Made by a program: the position numbers and the translations under genes
Source: Triatoma infestans
Taxonomy: Eukaryota > Arthropoda > Insecta > Hemiptera > Reduviidae
Reading direction: 5' to 3'
NCBI GenBank assembly: GCA_011037195.1
Contig: JAAEAF010000249.1
Span: forward strand, 62,001 to 126,000
DNA: 64,000 bases
The notes under the pieces: model-generated
Told to the model about the DNA's origin: nothing
The model's database searches: none
The model's input: only the letters and a program-made list of their open reading frames with translations
Shown here: positions 34,046 through 44,685 of the stretch, piece after piece
Layout of the letters: each line of letters opens with the position of its first letter
Numbering within the stretch: the stretch's first letter is position 1

Positions 34046-35384
34046 ATCAAATTTCTCTAGATATTACTCTGATTTTTGAGAACTTTTGAATGCCACGTTT
34101 CCTTCAAAAGTACCTTGCTTATTACCTAGTATCGTTTCCTTTTATCTGAATAACATTAAGCGAAACTTAACTTTTAGTTAAAATTTTCATTTTGTAAGCA
34201 AATTTATCAATTAGAGCTTGGTTTTTTTTGTCATACGAGAAAGTAATATGAGTGATTTTCACATCAGATTTGTTTTATACTACTTGGGATCTGGAGTGAG
34301 GGGATCCGATCTTTTATACACTATAGGTCATTGTTCAATTTACTAGTTTTCCATCCTTTTGCTAGCAGCTATCACTTTCCTTTTTATGTAACACTTTGAG
34401 ATATGTATTTTGTAGTCAGTGACGTATAATTCTTCAACTTGTTGAAATTTAAAAGTAGGTAAATTAAAGAGGGACGGAAATCATAAATAATAACTTATCA
34501 TTGCTTGCATTAAAGTTGTCAATTTTAAGATAATATTTATATTCTATACTAAATACGAGTATTATTTTAATTCTACTGGTTTTGTGTAGAGTTTTCCAGG
34601 GACTTCTTTTTCTGGGAGATGGGAAAATCTTTTATGAAAACATAATTTTTCTTTTCTTTTTTTTTTTTTTTTTACTTTATTTTGTTGAGTGCTTCTGATG
34701 TGTGTTTTAACAAGAATGTGTATGATCAAATCTCTGGAGTGGAAAGCTTATATTCTGACCACGTATCACTATGAAAGGAGGTGACTATGCTATATAGGGA
34801 TGACAATTTTATATCCTGCCGGTTATTTTACCAAGTACCATAGTGGGTTTTACTTTTCTTAAGTTATATATTTATAAATAAGAGAGCTCAGAATAACGCT
34901 GTTAAACTCGCTGCTACTCTGTTACAGTTTCCTGAGAAATATTTTTACAAACACAAAAACCCATCCAATCATTGACTGTGTTTAACATAACTTTAAATAA
35001 TACAACAGCTATATAAAAATTACGATCAACTACACTCTTCATGTTCAGTATTGTCTTTTAATGCATTATTTATTCATTTCAATTATTAGGAGCCCAAAAA
35101 TGGTTATAAAAGAATTGCGTAATACACTGTTTATTGCCAATTTATAAAATGTTTAACCGATTTCCATGAAATAATCTACAGTTTTTACTCACTTTCAAGA
35201 TTATTGCAATCATGTCAGATTTTACGGAAAATAAATGAGCACGAAAAAAAAAATCTGGTGTGAAACACTCAAACGACTCTATTAACAATGCAAACAACAA
35301 AAGACCATTATTAAATCGTATATTGTTGAAAAGTTGATGGAGAAAATTGAGTGCTAAGCTGACGGAAAAAGCTGGAAAAGCCTC
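34046..35384. other. No recognised gene; inverted family A 3' end near 35250
   Basis: At 35250-35275 the reverse complement of the family 3' end occurs (AATCTGGTGTGAAACACTC). The stretch 34850-34940 has a TATATATTTATAAATAAGAG sequence that could be promoter-like, but no gene follows. The rest is AT-rich. Confidence 0.4.
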
Positions 35385-35690
35385 AAATCTAAAGATAAAA
35401 GGATCCTTAAAGATCTGCCACGCGCTGTGGGAGTGGCATAGTTTTCTACGTCTACTGGCCACGATTATTTGCGAAACCATTTATATAGGATCAACGTAGC
35501 CACAACTCCGTTCTGCTCACTTTGCCGCAATGACATCATGATGATAGAAGAGCATTTATCTCTTTGCCTTATTCTATCTGACGTAGCCAATACGGCTGAT
35601 AAATGTAAATTTATACTTCAAGCAAGCTTATAATTGAGCTGCTCTTCATCGAATGGCTGAGATGCCAGAAACGGGCGTAGTTTAAAAGAA
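35385..35690 (+). pseudogene. Retroelement C-terminal fragment (zinc-knuckle region)
   Basis: Plus-strand reading: KDLPRAVGVA, a stop, FSTSTGHDYLRNHLYRIN, then VATTPFCSLCRNDIMMIEEH and LSLCLILSD (about 35505-35580). The C-x2-C...H...C knuckle after a 'GHD.L..HL.RI' stretch is the layout that follows RNase H in several insect non-LTR elements. A longer open frame on the opposite strand (35142-35480) is a shadow. The fragment is short and has at least one stop. Confidence 0.6.
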
Positions 35691-36699
35691 AAAACGCGGC
35701 GTCAACCCGGAAACTCGTGTTTTTCATGAAAATGACCGCGGAAACCTAAAAGATAATATTACCATTTCTGTGTAGGTGCCTTATTGGCTTTCGAGGTGTA
35801 ACGGCCGTGAAGAGGCTCATTGAAACATTGGAGAAACGTGGGATTTTAGCGAACCAACCATTGACGCGGGCTCAACCCAGAAACTGAAGTGTTTAAAAAA
35901 AAAAAAAAAATTATCCTAAGCAGTCAATCAGCTTTAATTGGTTAAACAAACTTAGTCTGATTTTCTGTTTAGAACACGTGTTTGGCATACATAACGGAAG
36001 GATATTCTTTACATGGGCGCTAAACAATGCAAAGCATACATACACAAAAACACTAACAATATTATATAAACACAAACAGTATTATATCATGAAATATACG
36101 TACGTGGCATTGCCAGCAAATATTTACACCCACCCATTCAGATACAGAAATATTTGATCTAAGCTGTGCCAGACGGGAGTGCAAAGAACATAATCCAACA
36201 TTACAGAACAAAACCTAGCGATGGCCTAGTTCTCATATTTTTCTGTTTTTTTTTTCTTTTCTTTTCACTCTCGATTAGACTAGTCAATCCATACAGAAAT
36301 GTCTGTTAGTATTGTTGTCGATAAAGGAACAAGTTTTTGCTACTGAAGCCGTTTAAGAAGGGGTTAACGCACTAATATCAAAACAGGCCCATTGTTTACA
36401 ACTAGTTTTTAGACAAGATTATTATAAGAATAAATTTTTACTGAAACCGAACTGACTATAAATTCATACTAAAACGGAAGTGCCTTATAAGTGTGCAAAT
36501 TTTGTTGTTGTTGCACTTTTTGTTAATTTTCTGGAAAATAGCTCACAGGATTATAATGGGTCTGAGAAGGAGAGAATTTGGGTTAGATAGATAAATGAAC
36601 TAGAAGTAATGCTGAACACTGTATAATAGTAAGATATGCAAACTGACTGGACTTTACACTAAAATATATAAAATGTTAGTGAGAGGTAAAGACAAAGGT
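35691..36699. other. No recognised gene
   Basis: AT-rich with two GC-richer stretches (35690-35890) that contain 'GTCAACCCGGAAACTCGTGT' and 'CTCAACCCAGAAACTGAAGT', a loose repeat pair about 170 bp apart. An A-run lies at 35895-35910. Nothing else is supported. Confidence 0.35.
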
Positions 36700-37475
36700 T
36701 GTTAATACTAAAACTGAAACAATTTTATTTACACGCAGGAGGCCATATCTGACCCATTTTGTGAAAGTTAATAGAAATACCCTTCCTTGGGCCAAACAAG
36801 TTAAATACCTCGCGCTGGTGTTAGACTCAAAGCTGTCGTTTTCAAAACATATTAGTACAGTATCTGACAAATCTGTAGCGTCATGTGCAGCCTATTTCCA
36901 CTCTTAAGCAGAAATTCTAATCTAAATTTTCTGAACAAAAAATTAATATATTATCTGTACATACGTTCAATTTTATTATACGCGGCTCTCGTGTCTGATC
37001 AAACACTTGTCCTACTAATTATGGAAAATTACAAAGAATCCAAAACAAATGTATCAGATTGGTTGGATCTTTTCCCAGATGGATACCTATCGATTATATG
37101 CATGCTACACTTGATGTTGCTAGCTTATTAACTTTTATTTATAATCTCACACAAAAATTCACAACTCTTGGGAAAACAGTTTCTATGCTCATATAGCAAA
37201 CATTGCTCTAACTACAATCTAAGTTCCTTAAATTATAAAAAATATAAGCATAAGAGGCTTAAGCATATTCTGCTTTAATTTAGTGTGTAGATAAGGTTTT
37301 TTTTAGTTTATTTTTTCCTTATATAATCTATTAATGTTAATTTTAATTTGTGTAAATATGAAAGCTTGTAGAGTGTATATAGGCACAGGAGCCTGAAACC
37401 TCTTTCTTTCAATTGTATTGTTTTTATGATTTTATTTGTAAATAAACTTATTCTATTCTATTCTGAAAAAAAAAG
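36700..37475 (+). pseudogene. Jockey-like non-LTR element, RT thumb to 3' end
   Basis: Reads VNTKTETILFTRRRPYLTHF (36700), NTLPWAKQVKYLALVLDSKL (36778) and SFSKHISTVSDKSVA. A frame change follows, then LLSRNSNLNFLNKKLIYYLY, RSILLYAALVS and, after further shifts, WIPIDYMHATLDVASLL (about 37080). Jockey RTs show this order: 'F...', 'KYLG..LD..L.W..H', 'K..LY...I.P...YA'. The 3' UTR holds AATAAA (37441) and ends in (TTCTA)n plus an A-run at 37450-37475. The catalytic palm and endonuclease are missing (5' truncation). Confidence 0.75.
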
Positions 37476-37659
37476 GTGTTGACACGTTGTGACTGCTGTA
37501 TGAACTATGCTACAAGATGCTCGGTAGACTCTCCCGTAGCTAATTTGAGGAGCTGTATTTTAAACAGTTTCTCCCATTCTAGTCTGGCCTAAGCTAAAGA
37601 GAGATACTGTCTAATTTTATGTCTCTCCCTCTGCTATGGATCCCTCTCTTTGGATCCCA

Positions 37660-38220
37660 TTGCAGGATCAAACTTTGCATTCTAACTGCACACCTAAAGG
37701 CATATCACTTTTATTTGAAATTTTTCCGGGGAAATTGATTTTTGAGGGAGCTGCAACTTTAGATCTTACCTTTAAAAAAGGCACTTCAGTACAATGTAGG
37801 GGTCTTGCACATTTTATTTTAAAGAAAAACATCTTTTCGAAGAACTATATTTCATAGCGCTGCCTTGCGACTTACAATTAAATCATATTCACTGACCATG
37901 TGCGACCTAAAAACCAAGGTGTGTGTGTACTGTACCACTAGAAAGTCTAGAAAAGAATAATTCCAAATTTGAGGAAACTTTGTCAAATTAATGTTATAAT
38001 AATTACGCAAAAGAAAAATGGCGTACGTCTTTCACTCCACTTTATTTCAGGAAAATATTCTACAAAAATCTTATTTTGCCAAATGCAATCACTTAGTCAA
38101 ATATTCATTTCTAGTGGATAAAATAAAGTTGACGCCTATAAAGGGATCCTGAAATTTAAAAAAATTACTCGTAAAAGTGGTGCGAAACACTCATAGACTT
38201 GGTATTATCAATCAAAAAAT
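37660..38220. repeat. Family A fragments, diverged
   Basis: Plus-strand 'GGCATATCACTTTTATTTGA' then 'TTTTTCCGGGGAAATTGATT' at 37690-37745 matches the monomer. At about 38165-38195 'CGTAAAAGTGGTGCGAAACACTC' (given in part) looks like an inverted 3' end. Boundaries are unclear. Confidence 0.4.
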
Positions 38221-38483
38221 TTGATTGAAAATTTGTCAATATTAAAATGTAGTTGGGAGCCGTAACGCTGGATAACATCTGTGATTTAATCCGATCGTAG
38301 TATGCTTTATTATTTTGGTTCTGATTCGGATCCTCATCCATCGTTCAGAGTATGGCTATCCAATCTGAATTCGTGTCGAGAGATGATTTCAAGTTAATAT
38401 TGCTATCCCGCATCACACTGTTTTGAAATCACATAAGTCACCTGTAACATTATAGCCGTACATTACGATTATTGGTTTTAGGA

Positions 38484-39130
38484 TCAGATAGAATAGAATA
38501 AAATGACAAGGGGGGCAGGGGGGACTCAAACCCAGGCACTGCAGCCTACCCATTGAGGCTTATTGTGCCAACCCCTTAATATCTAGTAGAGAAATCCTCC
38601 CCTCTTCATGAGGGCCAGGACCTTCCTCATCCGTCCTTCTTAAAGTACAATTTCCTCCGGTCTCAACGTGCCGAAGATTTCGTAAATCACTCTGCCGATT
38701 GCGACGCAATCAAACAACAGGTGAGAGGCCGTCTTCTCCTCTTCCTGACCCAGTCTACACAAGGGCTCCGAATCAAATAATCCCACCTTGTGCAGATGTT
38801 TCTTGAACCTATCGTGCCCTGTAAACAGGCCCGTTATCAGGCAAATCTGGTACCTGCTTAGACCCAGGGTCTCTCTGGTTCTTCTTTTACACAGCTCTGG
38901 TATAACCATTTTGCCGTGTTTTGCTCCAATACTTCGCCCCTAGTGACAATTATCTCCGAGTCCATTTTTTTCAGAGACCCCACGGCATACTTTTGGCTAT
39001 CCCCAGAACAGTTTCCGGCCCATAGAAAGGAGTGTTCGCTCTATTCCTGGCCAGTTGGTCGGCTAGTTAATTACCTTTTATCCCCTTGAGCCCCGGCGGC
39101 CATACCAGCCGCACTTTATTGTGCCGGGAT
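38484..39130 (-). pseudogene. Non-LTR element RNase H / C-terminal region
   Basis: Minus-strand reading from about 39122: NKVRLVWPPGLKGIKGN, a stop, LADQLARNRANTPFYGPE, matching RNase H 'V.L.W.PGH.GI.GNE.AD.LA' with H and E lost. It goes on MVIPELCKRRTRETLGLSRY, ICLITGLFTGHDRFKKHLHK, GLFDSEPLCRLGQEEEKTAS and HLLFDCVAIGRVIYEIFG (38909-38660), a zinc-knuckle tail with a one-Cys loss. The element ends on the minus strand with TTTTATTCTATTCTATCTGA (about 38484-38505), a pentamer tail like the 37.4-kb element. Stops in the RNase H part make it dead. Confidence 0.75.
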
Positions 39131-39296
39131 AGATTTATATCTATGTAATAAGTAATCCAAGATTTTAAAGCAATTTGATAAGCTTTTTTTCAAGGAAATT
39201 CCAAAAGTCTTTACAGAAACTTAATTTGGATAACCACTTTTCTTCTCCAAAGTTTGGAAGTCTATTTTTAATATACGTACCTTCATGGTAGAAGAG

Positions 39297-39445
39297 TATA
39301 GTTCGGCAACTTAGTTGTGAAACCTGTGGGCGGAGTAGTGACACTGTGAGCGGAGTTAAATGACGTTAACAGTTACTGGAAAGCTTTAGCAATAGGCGGA
39401 GCTTTTACAGCCATTTAAGTGTGACAACTAAGTTGCCGAGCTATA
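39297..39445. mobile_element. 149-bp MITE with 22-bp terminal inverted repeats
   Basis: Starts TATAGTTCGGCAACTTAGTTG and ends CAACTAAGTTGCCGAGCTATA, one mismatch between ends. A TA lies at each edge, consistent with TA target duplication as in Tc1/mariner MITEs. The interior has three related 'GGCGGAG' blocks (39333, 39353 and 39396 region) and no ORF. Confidence 0.75.
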
Positions 39446-39489
39446 CAGTCTATTGAAGGGGTCCTATCGAGGAAACTTCAACGTTGTAG

Positions 39490-39840
39490 CCCCCCCCCCA
39501 GAACACTTCAGACATCAGTTGTTCCTGGTAAAAGTGTTTCAAATAAAAGCGATAAACGATTATGTATATAGTTCAGTACGCACAATTTAAAGAAAATCAT
39601 TATTGGAGACTTTTTTTTTAAGAAAATCGTGAAAACTGAAAACCTTGAAGTCAGAAATAATCTTTCTTTCAAATAACCGGAAAGTTTGAGCTTCTTACGA
39701 TTTTCCATTTCTGAAATATTTGGTTCACTCACTCACTGAATATTTGTTCAAAATATATTTTATTTTTCTTATTCAAGGGACCTCAAAACGTGTATTTCCA
39801 GTGAAAAAACCCAATTACGAACAATTTCCCAGAGTCGCAA
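39490..39840 (-). repeat. Family A fragment, inverted, diverged
   Basis: Reverse-complement signs of the family: 'GTGTTTCAAATAAAAGCGAT', 'AAGAAAATCGTGAAAACTGA', and at 39776-39810 GGGACCTCAAAACGTGTATT then TCCAGTGAAAAAACCC. The terminal cap is missing. Confidence 0.5.
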
Positions 39841-40882
39841 AAGATCAATAAAGAAAAGTAAACATACTAAGAAGTTATATAAATAATATTCATAATACTA
39901 AAAGTGCTTTATTTTAATAAATAAAGTAAATACAACAATAATAATATAACTTTATATATCTAATATAATACAACAAGGAAACACATCGTTTATAACTGAA
40001 ATATCGTCCAAGAAAAATTGAGGATCCCATTAAATTGGGATATCCTATATACGTATTATTAATAACTAGGAGAAAATCCTATTAAATACCTTAAAGTATA
40101 AAGTTAATACCCTTCTTTGCATATCTTTTATGTAAATTGTTTCTAAATTGATATCATATTTTATACCCAAATTTCACTTGTTCACACACACACACCTACA
40201 AACAGTTATGTGTATTCTATATATACTAGCTATCTATGTAACTATAATGATTATATAACATAGTTATTCAGCCAATCGCCTGGCTATATGTGGTGTATGG
40301 CAAGGTTTACTTCTCTATAATGTCATTGGCTGGTGAAATTAGTTGCCCATATTGGGTTCAGTTTGTTGATAGAATGGTTCTCTCAACCCTTCCATTCCCT
40401 TTCACACACTCTATCTCTCTCTCTCTCTCTCTCTCTCTGTATAATATATATATATCTTAAAAATGGTATTCGATTTTTGGTGTTCTTATATTCAATATTT
40501 CATATCCAATTATAATAATAATAGACTTACAAAACATGTGGAACTGATTCAATAAAGTGGTACTTCCGGTAGACAAATTTCGATCGAAATCTTAATGTTT
40601 TTGGTTTTCTGGTAGCATCTAAATAAAATGTCAAGTTTAATATGTACTTTCTGCAGTTTTCTTTTTTTTGGTTACGTTGTGATCCACCCTCCACCCCACC
40701 CCCCCACACATATATATATATACAAGCACGCACAGATATACAACTTGGAGTGATGATGATTAATGATATAGAAACGTTTTTGATTGTTTTTCTTTGCATG
40801 CTTTTCGCAAAGGTAAATATGAAAAATTAAGGAAAGTACCTGATATTGACCTAATATGGTGCAAGGTATCACACTTTTTTTT
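39841..40882. other. AT-rich DNA, microsatellites, no gene seen
   Basis: Includes a (CT)n run (40414-40438) followed by (TA)n, and a C-rich/TA-rich stretch at 40685-40725. Short overlapping ORFs on both strands over this stretch show no domain. Confidence 0.45.
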
Positions 40883-41325
40883 ACTTTCTCTAACTGTTGT
40901 TAGAAAAAGTATTGTAATCATGTCAAATTTTCGAAATCGAGTTTTCACCGGAAATACACGTTTTGAGGTCCCCTGAGTCCAAAAAGTGTTTTTTAAAGAA
41001 ATTGATGTGTGTGTGATCGGTATAACTCAAAAAACGATAATCGCCGAAAGTTGAAACTTGGTATTTAGTTTCATTGCTAGTATGAGACCTAAGAATAAGG
41101 TTTTTGAACAAAATCAAGTCAACCCGAAGTACCACTTTACTGAATGGATTTTTCAGTATTTTTTGCAATTTTCTCTTTAAACGGATCTGATGTTTTCCTC
41201 TAAAATGTTTATCTTAGTTCATTATAAAATTCTGTCATCCAAGCAATAATATGTAGATGGCAAAAATACCGAGTTTCAAAAAAATGAATAAACCGGAAGT
41301 TCGTCGTTACCAAATAGTTTTTACT
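40883..41325 (+). mobile_element. Family A element, copy A6 (3'-truncated)
   Basis: Starts ACTTTCTCTAACTGTTGTTA with the terminal palindrome preserved in altered form, then GTCAAATTTTCGAAATCGAG, GAGGTCCCCTGAGTCC and 'GTCAACCCGAAGTACCACTT'. It stops near 41325, about 8 bp before the next copy begins, without the 3' hairpin. Confidence 0.65.
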
Positions 41326-41332
41326 TTCTTTT

Positions 41333-43090
41333 ACTCCTAGTAAGAGGCAGTGTGTTGGTATCGTTTTATGGATACCGAAAGTCGAAGTGAGAAGTAAGTG
41401 TTGTTAGTTAGAGAGATTAGAAAATTGGTATTCGAAATACGAACTATTGATTTATGAAAATAAACTATATTTTAACAAATAATTTAAAGTTTTTGAAATA
41501 GAAAAACTAAGATGCACAATTGTAAATGAATATAAGAATTATGAAATGAATATAAATATTAAGGAAGTAGTGTTAAAACCTTAAATAGGGACGCGCTCGC
41601 GTGTGTGATGGTACTTAACTGACTGATAACTCAAACTTAACTGATGTGGAACTCCAGTGGGGCGACGTTTATATTTGCATCACCCACACATCGGCTGATG
41701 TGTAAGTACGTGCCACACTAAAACATCTCTCGTAGTATATTGACCCTAGGGGAGCTCGGTAGTTACCAAAGACTGTTTTGGCCGGGGTGGCGACGCTTTG
41801 TTAACAGATGGTTGCCAGCTGGCCTCTTGAGTGTACATTGACCGTTGTATGAAGGAAATACAAAAAGGGTTTTGCGGCAGTTCTCTTGACTTATATTGAC
41901 CCCTGTTTGAAAGGGTTTTACCGCGGTTCTCTTGACTGTATATTGACCCCTTGTTTGAAAGGGTTTTGCCGCGGTTCTTGACCTGCAGATAGCGGCTGGC
42001 TGGATCCTTTTCCATTTTCCAACCACTAGTTATAATTTTTAGATTTATTTAAAAGTTATATCTTCTTTCATCTTCTTGCCATCACATCACAGCAGTATTG
42101 TAATCGTGCTAAATTTTCGATACCGAACTTTCACCGAAAATATCCGTTTTCAGGTCCGCTGAGTCCAAAAAAGTGGTTTTGAGCAAATGGTCTGTGTGTG
42201 TATGTGTATGTGTGTGTGTTGTGTGCGCGTATGTATGGATGTTAACAGCATAGCTCAAAAACAAGAAATCGCCGAAAGTTCAAACTTGATATTCCGTTTG
42301 GGTATCAATCACCATGGGATCCGACAATAGGTCAGCGGTCAAAATTCCTTGACTGGAAGTACCACTTTACTGAATGGTTTTTTTTTCAATTTTTGCGATT
42401 TTCTCAAAAATGGCACCAACAGTTTTCTTTAAACTTGATATATCAACTTCGCTTACATAGATCTACAATTTTTATTTGAAATATTTCTCCGGGAAATGCA
42501 TTAAGGGCACTTTTAGGGGCGGGTTAGTGGGGTTTCCTCTAAAGTGCTATTTCAATTCATTATACAATTCTATCATCTAAATAATAGTAATTAGAATTAA
42601 AGAATTAATTAGTTAAAAAAAAATCGGATGACCGGAAGTGCGTTTTTACTAAAACGTATTTTTAGTCTTTTGGTAATTTTTTTACTTTCTTGCAATTTTC
42701 TCAAAAATGGCTCCGGCAATTTTCTTCAAACTTGTTATATCAACACACATAGAATGATCTACAACTTTTATTTAAAACATTTCTCTGGAAAAATTCATTT
42801 AAGGGCACTTCTGGAGGAGGGGTGGGGTTAGGTTTTCCTCTAAAGTGCTATCATAGTTGATTGTACTATTATACCATCCAATAAAAATTAATTAGAAATA
42901 AATAGATGGCCAAAATTCCGAGTTTCAAGAAAATAAGTAAACCGGAAGTGCGCTATTACTGAACTTTTTTTTCGAGTTTTCGACGAACTCCAACGAATAG
43001 CATTAAATTTGTTACACAAACTATAAAATTTGTCAATTCCAATTTTGAAAACTGAAGTAAGAGAAAGTTGTGTGAGTGTTTCACACCAGA
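41333..43090 (+). mobile_element. Family A element, copy A7, hosting a solo LTR
   Basis: The 5' palindrome is at 41333-41350, interrupted by the LTR, and resumes at 42096 (TATTGTAATCGTGCTAAATT). Three monomers are marked by 'CTGGAAGTACCACTTTACTG' (42353), 'ACCGGAAGTGCGTTTTTACT' (42631) and 'AACCGGAAGTGCGCTATTAC' (42940). The 3' end is AGTAAGAGAAAGTTGTGTGA and GTGTTTCACACCAGA (to 43090). Without the LTR and its target duplication it is about 1.01 kb, close to A1 and A3. Confidence 0.75.
41351..42091 (-). mobile_element. Solo LTR, 741 bp, inside family A
   Basis: TG...CA ends (TGTGTTGG ... ATCACA), flanked by GCAG at 41347-41350 and 42092-42095, a 4-bp target duplication. Removing the insert restores the family A sequence exactly (AGTAAGAGGCAG joined to TATTGTAATCGTG). 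On the minus strand it has a TATA box (ATATAAAC, plus-strand about 41669-41676). Upstream of it are three to four direct repeats of 46-59 bp (starting near 41824, 41883, 41929 and 41975), the usual site of LTR enhancers. No internal retroelement genes remain, so it is a product of LTR-LTR recombination. Confidence 0.8.
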
Positions 43091-43384
43091 TTTTTTTCTT
43101 TCCAGTTTTCGCGATTTCCTACATAAAAACACCGACAAATTGCATTAAATATGGGTGACATGGACTGTGAATATAGAGAGATCTATCACTTTTGTTTGGA
43201 ATTTCTTTTACGAGTAACTCAGTTAAAAAAGTTTTGGAAAGAGAGAGGGAATCATTTTATCAACTCTAGATTCTTCCATTGATAAACTACTGATGACAAA
43301 CATTTAGTAAAAATGATAAGTTTGAGGAAAATTGGTCCTTGTTTACTACAGTAAGAGAAAGTTGTGTGAGTGTTTCACACCAGA
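43091..43384 (+). repeat. Extra family A 3' unit behind copy A7
   Basis: A further unit of about 294 bp ending in a second complete 3' terminus: CAGTAAGAGAAAGTTGTGTG, GTGTTTCACACCAGA. It is the same divergent variant as 12895-13245 (AAACACCGACAAATTGCATT, 'AGAGATCTATCACTTTTGTT'). It follows the A7 terminus directly. Confidence 0.7.
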
Positions 43385-43547
43385 TTTTTTTTTTTAAGTC
43401 CAACTAAAGCAAGCATCTTTAAAAGTTTATTCAGATATTTCTGCTTGCAATCAGTTCTAAATTTATTTTCTTGGTTTTAACTTCTCAAAACTCAAATACA
43501 AATCCAAATAATCTTTCATATACGGAAACTGAGTTGATTTTATTTTT

Positions 43548-44685
43548 ACTTTCTCTTACTCCTAGTACTGCCTGCAAGGGCTATCTGTTGCATGCAGTTA
43601 CTTAGGGAGTAGCAGTACTCCATGCACTTCGTCAGAACAGTTCACAATACAATTAAATTAGATACACTCCACACTTTACAGACAAGGGCAAACACAGTAC
43701 AAAATCTAGGGTGTCCGTCCCTAGTTAATTGGTATAAGCCAAGCGAGAAGGAAGGGATTAACTCAGTGGTTGCACACTTGTCTAGCAACCGGAGGTCCCG
43801 GGTTCGAATCCAGCATGCAGCCCTTAGATTTTCTCTTCCTAGGAGCCTCTACAACTCACTGTCCGGTGATGAGCAGTGTTATCTGCAGCTAGAGAACATT
43901 ACTTGGAGTGCTCTGAGAAGACTCCGGCGGGCACAACAGATCTTTCAGGTCGCAGTGCGATAAACCCCTTCAACAAGCTACACTCTACACCTAGTAAGAG
44001 GAAGCATTGTAATCGTATCAAATTTTCGATATCGAGTTATCACCGGAAATATCCATTTTTAAAGGTCCCCAGAGTCCAAAAAAGTGGCTTTTAGAAAATT
44101 GTGTGGTGTGTGTGTGTGTGAATATGTATGTGAACAGCATAGCTCTGAAATGAAAAACCGTGGAAAGTTCAAACATGATATTCTGTTTAGGTATCACCCT
44201 AGGATCCGACAGTAAGTTATCTGTCAAAATTCCTCAACCGGAAGTACCACTAAATTTTTTTTTTTTATCTTTTTGCGATTTCCTCAAAAATAGCTCCAAC
44301 GATTTTCTTGAAACTTAGTATATCAACTTCACATGCAATGAGCTACGACTCTTATTTGAAATATTTCTCCGGGTAAATTTATTTAAGGGTGCTTTTGGGG
44401 AAGGGGTGGGGTTACAGTTTCCTCTAAAGTGCTATTTCAGTTTATAACACAATTCTACCATCTAAATAATATTAATTAGAATTAAATATGTTGTTGAAAA
44501 CGCGAGTTTGAAAAATCGGATGACCGGAAGTGCATGTTTACGAGGAAGTATTTTTCAATTTTTGCGATTTTCTCCATAAAAAAACAGACGAATTTTATTA
44601 AATTTAATATACTAATTACAAAATTTGTCAATCACAATTTTGAAAACTGGAGTAAGAGAAAGTTGTGTGAGCGTATCACACCAGA
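43548..44685 (+). mobile_element. Family A element, copy A9 (two monomers), hosting a composite SINE
   Basis: Starts ACTTTCTCTTACTCCTAG. It is broken in the terminal palindrome by the SINE (43566-43989) and resumes CCTAGTAAGAGGAAGCATTG. Two monomer boxes follow (CAACCGGAAGTACCAC at 44236; GACCGGAAGTGCATG at 44521), and the 3' end is GAGTAAGAGAAAGTTGTGTG and ATCACACCAGA. Its net length is about 709 bp, one monomer shorter than A1, A3 and A7. Confidence 0.75.
43566..43989 (+). mobile_element. Composite SINE-1 (long form), inserted in copy A9
   Basis: CCTAG is duplicated on both sides (43561-43565 and 43990-43994). About 180 bp of unknown sequence comes first (TACTGCCTGCAAGGGC, CTCCATGCACTTCGTCAGAA). 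The tRNA-like head then has A box TTAACTCAGTGGTTGC (about 43757) and B box GGGTTCGAATCC (about 43800). The SINE-1 body follows (CTTCCTAGGAGCCTC, CTGTCCGGTGATGAGCAGTG) and ends TTCAGGTCGCAGTGCGATAA. The 59.9-kb copy has the same long 5' part in the opposite orientation; the 29-kb copy lacks it. A plus-strand ORF of 113 codons across it is not a gene. Confidence 0.75.

Noticed and set aside
35142..35480. 112-codon minus-strand ORF
   Set aside because: Overlaps the plus-strand retroelement fragment (zinc-knuckle region). No known domain in this frame.
43622..43963. 113-codon plus-strand ORF with a sequence resembling a protein
   Set aside because: It runs across the tRNA-derived SINE, whose A and B boxes explain the sequence.
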